This document shows positions 15,187 through 17,798 of a stretch of DNA of 17,798 bases, piece after piece. Both the position numbers and the translations under genes were made by a program. Numbering within the stretch: the stretch's first letter is position 1; each line of letters opens with the position of its first letter. Source of the stretch: CAWUJT01 sp963922715 (GTDB lineage: Bacteria > Pseudomonadota > Alphaproteobacteria > Rhodobacterales > Rhodobacteraceae); NCBI GenBank assembly GCA_963922715.1, contig CAWUJT010000043.1:1-17798 (forward strand). Reading direction: 5' to 3'. Below the pieces are notes generated by a model that saw nothing but the letters and a program-made list of their open reading frames with translations, was not told the DNA's origin and searched no databases.

Positions 15187-15218
15187 AAAAGATGACCCCC
15201 ATCACATGATGGGGGTCA
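15187..15218 (-). terminator. Stem-loop and T-rich tract between TRAP binding-protein and permease genes
   Basis: Arms TGACCCCCATCA (15193-15204) and TGATGGGGGTCA (15207-15218) pair perfectly over 12 bp with a two-base gap (more realistically 11 bp and a four-base loop). Read on the minus strand, the stem is followed by TCTTTTT and then the dctQ ribosome site. It starts eight bases after the binding-protein stop. It probably acts as a leaky terminator or mRNA stabiliser, giving more binding protein than permease. Confidence 0.8.
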
Positions 15219-15225
15219 CATTGAA

Positions 15226-16236
15226 TTACATGTTGTTGACAATCATACCCGTGACAAGATCGTAAAGCTCTTGCGCGGGCAGGCCCGCTGCGGTGTTTTT
15301 CGCAATCCATGCCTCGGCGGCTGGGGTTGCTGCGGCCGCTTTGAAGCCTTCGATTTCCGCATCCGTGAATGTCACGCGCTCAATACCACGATCATCAAGG
15401 GCAGGCCCCCAAGCGTCCATTGTCGCCCCATTATAATTGGAAACATAATGATCAAGCGCCTCTTCGATTGAGCCAAGTAATGCAGTACGGTGTTCCTCTG
15501 AAAGCGAAGCAAGCGCGTCGGTGTTGGCCACAACGGGACAGTTCACGGTTCCAGGGTTAAGGTTTGTCGTCCACCACGTGGCATTCTCAATCGTGCCAAA
15601 AGACATGTGGGCATGCGGGGCAAAACTCACGGCTTTAACAATACCCGAATCCATTGCCTGACGCACTTCAGAGGCCGACATGGATGTTGGCACGGCGCCA
15701 ATCGTCTCCATCGCGGCACCTATGCCGCCTGTCGCACGCACAGTCAGCCCCTTGAAATCGTCCAAGGTTGCTGGCGCATCGCCAGCACCGACAAGGTTAT
15801 ATTGCGGCAAGGGTGACGGCATCAAAAGTGTGGCATTCCAACGTCCAAGGTCTGCCACCGTCGCTGGGTGCTGATACACGGCCATGGAAAGTTCGATCTC
15901 TTGCTCCAGAGAACTCACCCCCAAGAAGGGCAGCTCCAGCACAGTGATCGAGGGGTTTTTGTCGGCATGGTAGCCGGCACAAAACTGCGCCATCTCAAAC
16001 GCGCCGATGGAAATTCCGTCCAGATTTTCGCGGTTGTTTGAAAGTCCACCATAAGAAATGTTGAGTGTGAACTCACCATTTGTTTTTTCACGCACAAGCT
16101 CTGCCAGCTTTTCCACATGCTCGGTAAAAGCGCGGCGTTTGCCCCAAAGGGACACATTCCATTCTGTGGCCATGGCCTCTGTGCCAAATGCCAACGTGAT
16201 TGCTGCAAGGACCGTACGGCCCATAATCTTTTTCAT
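15226..16236 (-). CDS. TRAP transporter periplasmic substrate-binding protein (DctP family)
   Basis: A 336-residue periplasmic solute-binding protein, first gene of the TRAP operon. The signal peptide covers about residues 1-23 (cleavage near AMA-TEW). The conserved carboxylate-binding arginine is R167 in FKGLTVRATGGIG. SASEVRQAMDSGIVKAVSFAP and ENATWWTTNLN follow in the usual DctP order. Most DctP proteins bind organic acids through this arginine; the actual ligand is not deducible. The ATG at 16236 has GGAGG eight bases upstream. It lies 74 bases downstream of serB on the same strand and could be read from that transcript or from its own promoter in the gap; no convincing promoter was seen. 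Confidence 0.94.
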   Translation of the reverse strand: MKKIMGRTVLAAITLAFGTEAMATEWNVSLWGKRRAFTEHVEKLAELVREKTNGEFTLNISYGGLSNNRENLDGISIGAFEMAQFCAGYHADKNPSITVLELPFLGVSSLEQEIELSMAVYQHPATVADLGRWNATLLMPSPLPQYNLVGAGDAPATLDDFKGLTVRATGGIGAAMETIGAVPTSMSASEVRQAMDSGIVKAVSFAPHAHMSFGTIENATWWTTNLNPGTVNCPVVANTDALASLSEEHRTALLGSIEEALDHYVSNYNGATMDAWGPALDDRGIERVTFTDAEIEGFKAAAATPAAEAWIAKNTAAGLPAQELYDLVTGMIVNNM

Positions 16237-16310
16237 AAATAATCCTCCCTAGGTTCGGTCGTGTGTTGCAATTTAACAGTTTGTGCGGAAATGCCAATAT
16301 ATTTGGTGTT

Positions 16311-17186
16311 CTATGCTGGCATGATAAAATCACGTTGGTGATAGCCTTGCAGATAGAGCAGCGCCGTAAGGTCGCCATGATTGATGCACACATCGGCCTG
16401 GGCTTGCACCGCAGGTTTCGCATGGAGCGCAACGCCCATACCTGCGGCGCGCAACATACCCAGATCGTTTGCCCCATCCCCGACCGCGATCACATCCGCT
16501 GGCCCAAGCCCAAGGCGTTGGGTGATTCTGTTGAGTGCGATGACTTTCGCATCGCGGCCAAGGATGGGACGGGCAACGTCCCCCTTTAGATGGCCAGCCT
16601 CGACCAGCAACTCATTGGCCTGATGTTCATCAAACCCCAGCTCGCTGGCAACTTTCTGTGTGAACTGCGTAAACCCGCCGGACACCAGCGCGGTATAAGC
16701 CTCATGCGCCTTCATGGTGGCAATCAACGTAGCCCCCCCGCTGGCCAGGGTGATGCTTTTTCCATAGACTGTGTCGATGACATCCACAGGCAGACCTTTT
16801 AACAAACCGACCCTTTCCAAGAGCGCGCCTTCAAAATCAAGCTCCCCATTCATCGCGCGCGCGGTGATTGCAGCCACCTGTGCGCCAACGCCTGCCTCAG
16901 CGGCCAATTCATCAATGCACTCTTGATCAATCATGGTGCTGTCCATATCCGCAATCAGGATTTTTTTGCGGCGTCCAGCGTTTGGGTGCACAACGAAATC
17001 GACGTTTTGAGACTGTAGGTCAGACCAAATCTGTGCGTGCTGTTCAGGCAGTGCGTCTATCGAAAACTCTGCCGCTTCATTTGGCGCAAGCCAGGTCAAG
17101 GCCCTGCCCCCAAGCTGGCGACACAGATCTTCGACCAAAGGGGCCTCAAGCCCACCCGGGCGTGCAATCAAACTGGCCACAAACAC
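16311..17186 (-). CDS. serB: Phosphoserine phosphatase
   Basis: A 291-residue HAD-family enzyme that hydrolyses L-3-phosphoserine to serine, the last step of serine synthesis. The HAD motifs are clear: D80 and D82 in IADMDST (nucleophile and acid/base), SGGFTQF (motif II), and GDGANDLGML (motif IV, metal-binding). An N-terminal region of about 70 residues precedes the catalytic domain, as in other long SerB proteins. The start is a GTG at 17186, with AGGATGG upstream inside the end of the preceding gene; a second GTG lies two codons on. Only three bases separate it from the GcvT-domain gene, so the two are almost certainly cotranscribed. Cytoplasmic. Secure. Confidence 0.95.
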   Translation of the reverse strand: MFVASLIARPGGLEAPLVEDLCRQLGGRALTWLAPNEAAEFSIDALPEQHAQIWSDLQSQNVDFVVHPNAGRRKKILIADMDSTMIDQECIDELAAEAGVGAQVAAITARAMNGELDFEGALLERVGLLKGLPVDVIDTVYGKSITLASGGATLIATMKAHEAYTALVSGGFTQFTQKVASELGFDEHQANELLVEAGHLKGDVARPILGRDAKVIALNRITQRLGLGPADVIAVGDGANDLGMLRAAGMGVALHAKPAVQAQADVCINHGDLTALLYLQGYHQRDFIMPA

Positions 17187-17189
17187 GCT

Positions 17190-17798
17190 TTATCCATCCT
17201 GCCGAATACGGGCATTTATGGGATCATAAGGGCTATCTTCTGTCACTTCAGCCGCCCACAGCTGATCGAACATTTTGACCCTAAGCTTTGTCCCAGGCTC
17301 AGCCAGATCAGGACGGACGTATCCCATCCCGATTTGCTTGCCAAAGGCAACGGAATAGCCGCCGGATGTCAAACGACCGATGCGTTGTGATCCGTGATAA
17401 AGTGCCTCTCGACCCCAGGGGTCGGCATCCGGCGGACCATCAATCAAAATGGTCACACATTTCGATCGGAGGCCCTTCGCCTCCATCGCGGCTTTACCAT
17501 AAAATTCTTTGCTCAGGTCCACAAACCGGTCTAGCCCTGCCTCCAAAGGGGTCGCGTCCCGGCCAAGCTCTGTTCCAAAAGCCCGGTAACTTTTCTCTTG
17601 CCGGAGCCAGTTCTGTGCCCGTGCGCCGACAAGTTTAAGACCGTGGTTTTCGCCTACCGCCATGATCTGATCCCACAGATAATTTTGCATCTCGATGGGG
17701 TGATGCAATTCCCATCCAAGCTCCCCGGTGTAGGCCACCCGCACAGCATTCACTGGACACATGCCCAGTTCAATCTCTTTGGTTGACAGCCAGGGAAA
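17190..17798 (-). CDS. GcvT-type C-terminal domain of a probable dimethylglycine/sarcosine dehydrogenase-like enzyme (partial)
   Basis: The frame is open to the right edge of the window, so only the last 202 residues are visible. They belong to the aminomethyltransferase (GcvT) fold: VRVAYTGELGWELHHP, VGARAQNWLRQEKSYRAFGTELGRDATPLEAGL, LTSGGYSVAFGKQIGMGYV. The style matches the C-terminus of the roughly 800-residue FAD-dependent oxidoreductases with a GcvT tail (dimethylglycine and sarcosine dehydrogenase family) common in Rhodobacteraceae. There the domain binds tetrahydrofolate and captures the one-carbon unit released by N-demethylation. A stand-alone GcvT cannot be excluded, since the N-terminal FAD domain would lie outside the window. 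It directly precedes serB, which suggests a link between methylated glycine breakdown and the glycine/serine pool. Confidence 0.82.
   Translation of the reverse strand, partial: FPWLSTKEIELGMCPVNAVRVAYTGELGWELHHPIEMQNYLWDQIMAVGENHGLKLVGARAQNWLRQEKSYRAFGTELGRDATPLEAGLDRFVDLSKEFYGKAAMEAKGLRSKCVTILIDGPPDADPWGREALYHGSQRIGRLTSGGYSVAFGKQIGMGYVRPDLAEPGTKLRVKMFDQLWAAEVTEDSPYDPINARIRQDG

Noticed and set aside
1..17798. Mobile element, prophage, CRISPR or defence island
   Set aside because: No transposase, integrase, phage structural gene, regularly spaced repeats or known defence domains were found; apart from the orphan gene all products belong to common chromosomal families.

Overview
This window looks like an ordinary stretch of chromosome from a marine alphaproteobacterium, most likely Rhodobacteraceae (Roseobacter group). 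The evidence is protein style and gene content: a Rhodobacter-type porin, an IalB-family periplasmic protein, RlmN, HspQ, a long RibA with a degenerate N-terminal half, an OmpR-type regulator resembling CenR, a TRAP transporter, and a GcvT-domain oxidoreductase beside serB. Base composition is moderate, and genes are packed tightly on both strands. No tRNA, rRNA, CRISPR array, insertion sequence or prophage module was seen.

Left part (1-3140): the end of an outer-membrane porin, closed by a clear intrinsic terminator, is followed on the same strand by the PLP-homeostasis protein YggS. Convergent to it is a minus-strand pair, ribA (GTP cyclohydrolase II) and an L,D-transpeptidase-fold gene, which overlap by GTGA. 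RibA is divergent from the response regulator.

Middle (3141-8770): the OmpR-family regulator is followed by an AT-rich orphan gene for a small, probably exported protein of unknown function. This is the only gene here that looks foreign. Its best Shine-Dalgarno/GTG start is separated from the ORF by one in-frame TAA. Next come zapE (AFG1-like ATPase, minus), an MFS transporter (plus), and an ialB-like gene with rlmN (minus, probably one operon).

Right part (8771-17798): an asparaginase of the Rhizobium etli type (plus) overlaps tail-to-tail by 47 bp with a cytoplasmic hybrid histidine kinase (minus). hspQ lies directly upstream of that kinase gene. A 297-bp intergenic region with a perfect 9-bp-arm hairpin separates hspQ from a lipoprotein lytic transglycosylase (plus). 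The last block is all minus strand: the GcvT-type C-terminus of a probable dimethylglycine/sarcosine dehydrogenase-like enzyme (cut by the window edge), serB three bases later, then a TRAP operon in the order binding protein, small permease, large permease. A strong stem-loop followed by a T-rich tract sits between the binding-protein gene and the permease genes.

A recurring architectural feature is very tight convergent gene ends: shared 4-base palindromic stops CTAG and TTAA, overlaps of 11 and 47 bp, and one 9-bp gap, none with a visible terminator. No complete new multi-gene system stands out. The best leads are the AT-rich orphan gene, the two hairpins (upstream of hspQ and inside the TRAP operon), and the hybrid kinase with a degenerate middle receiver-like domain.
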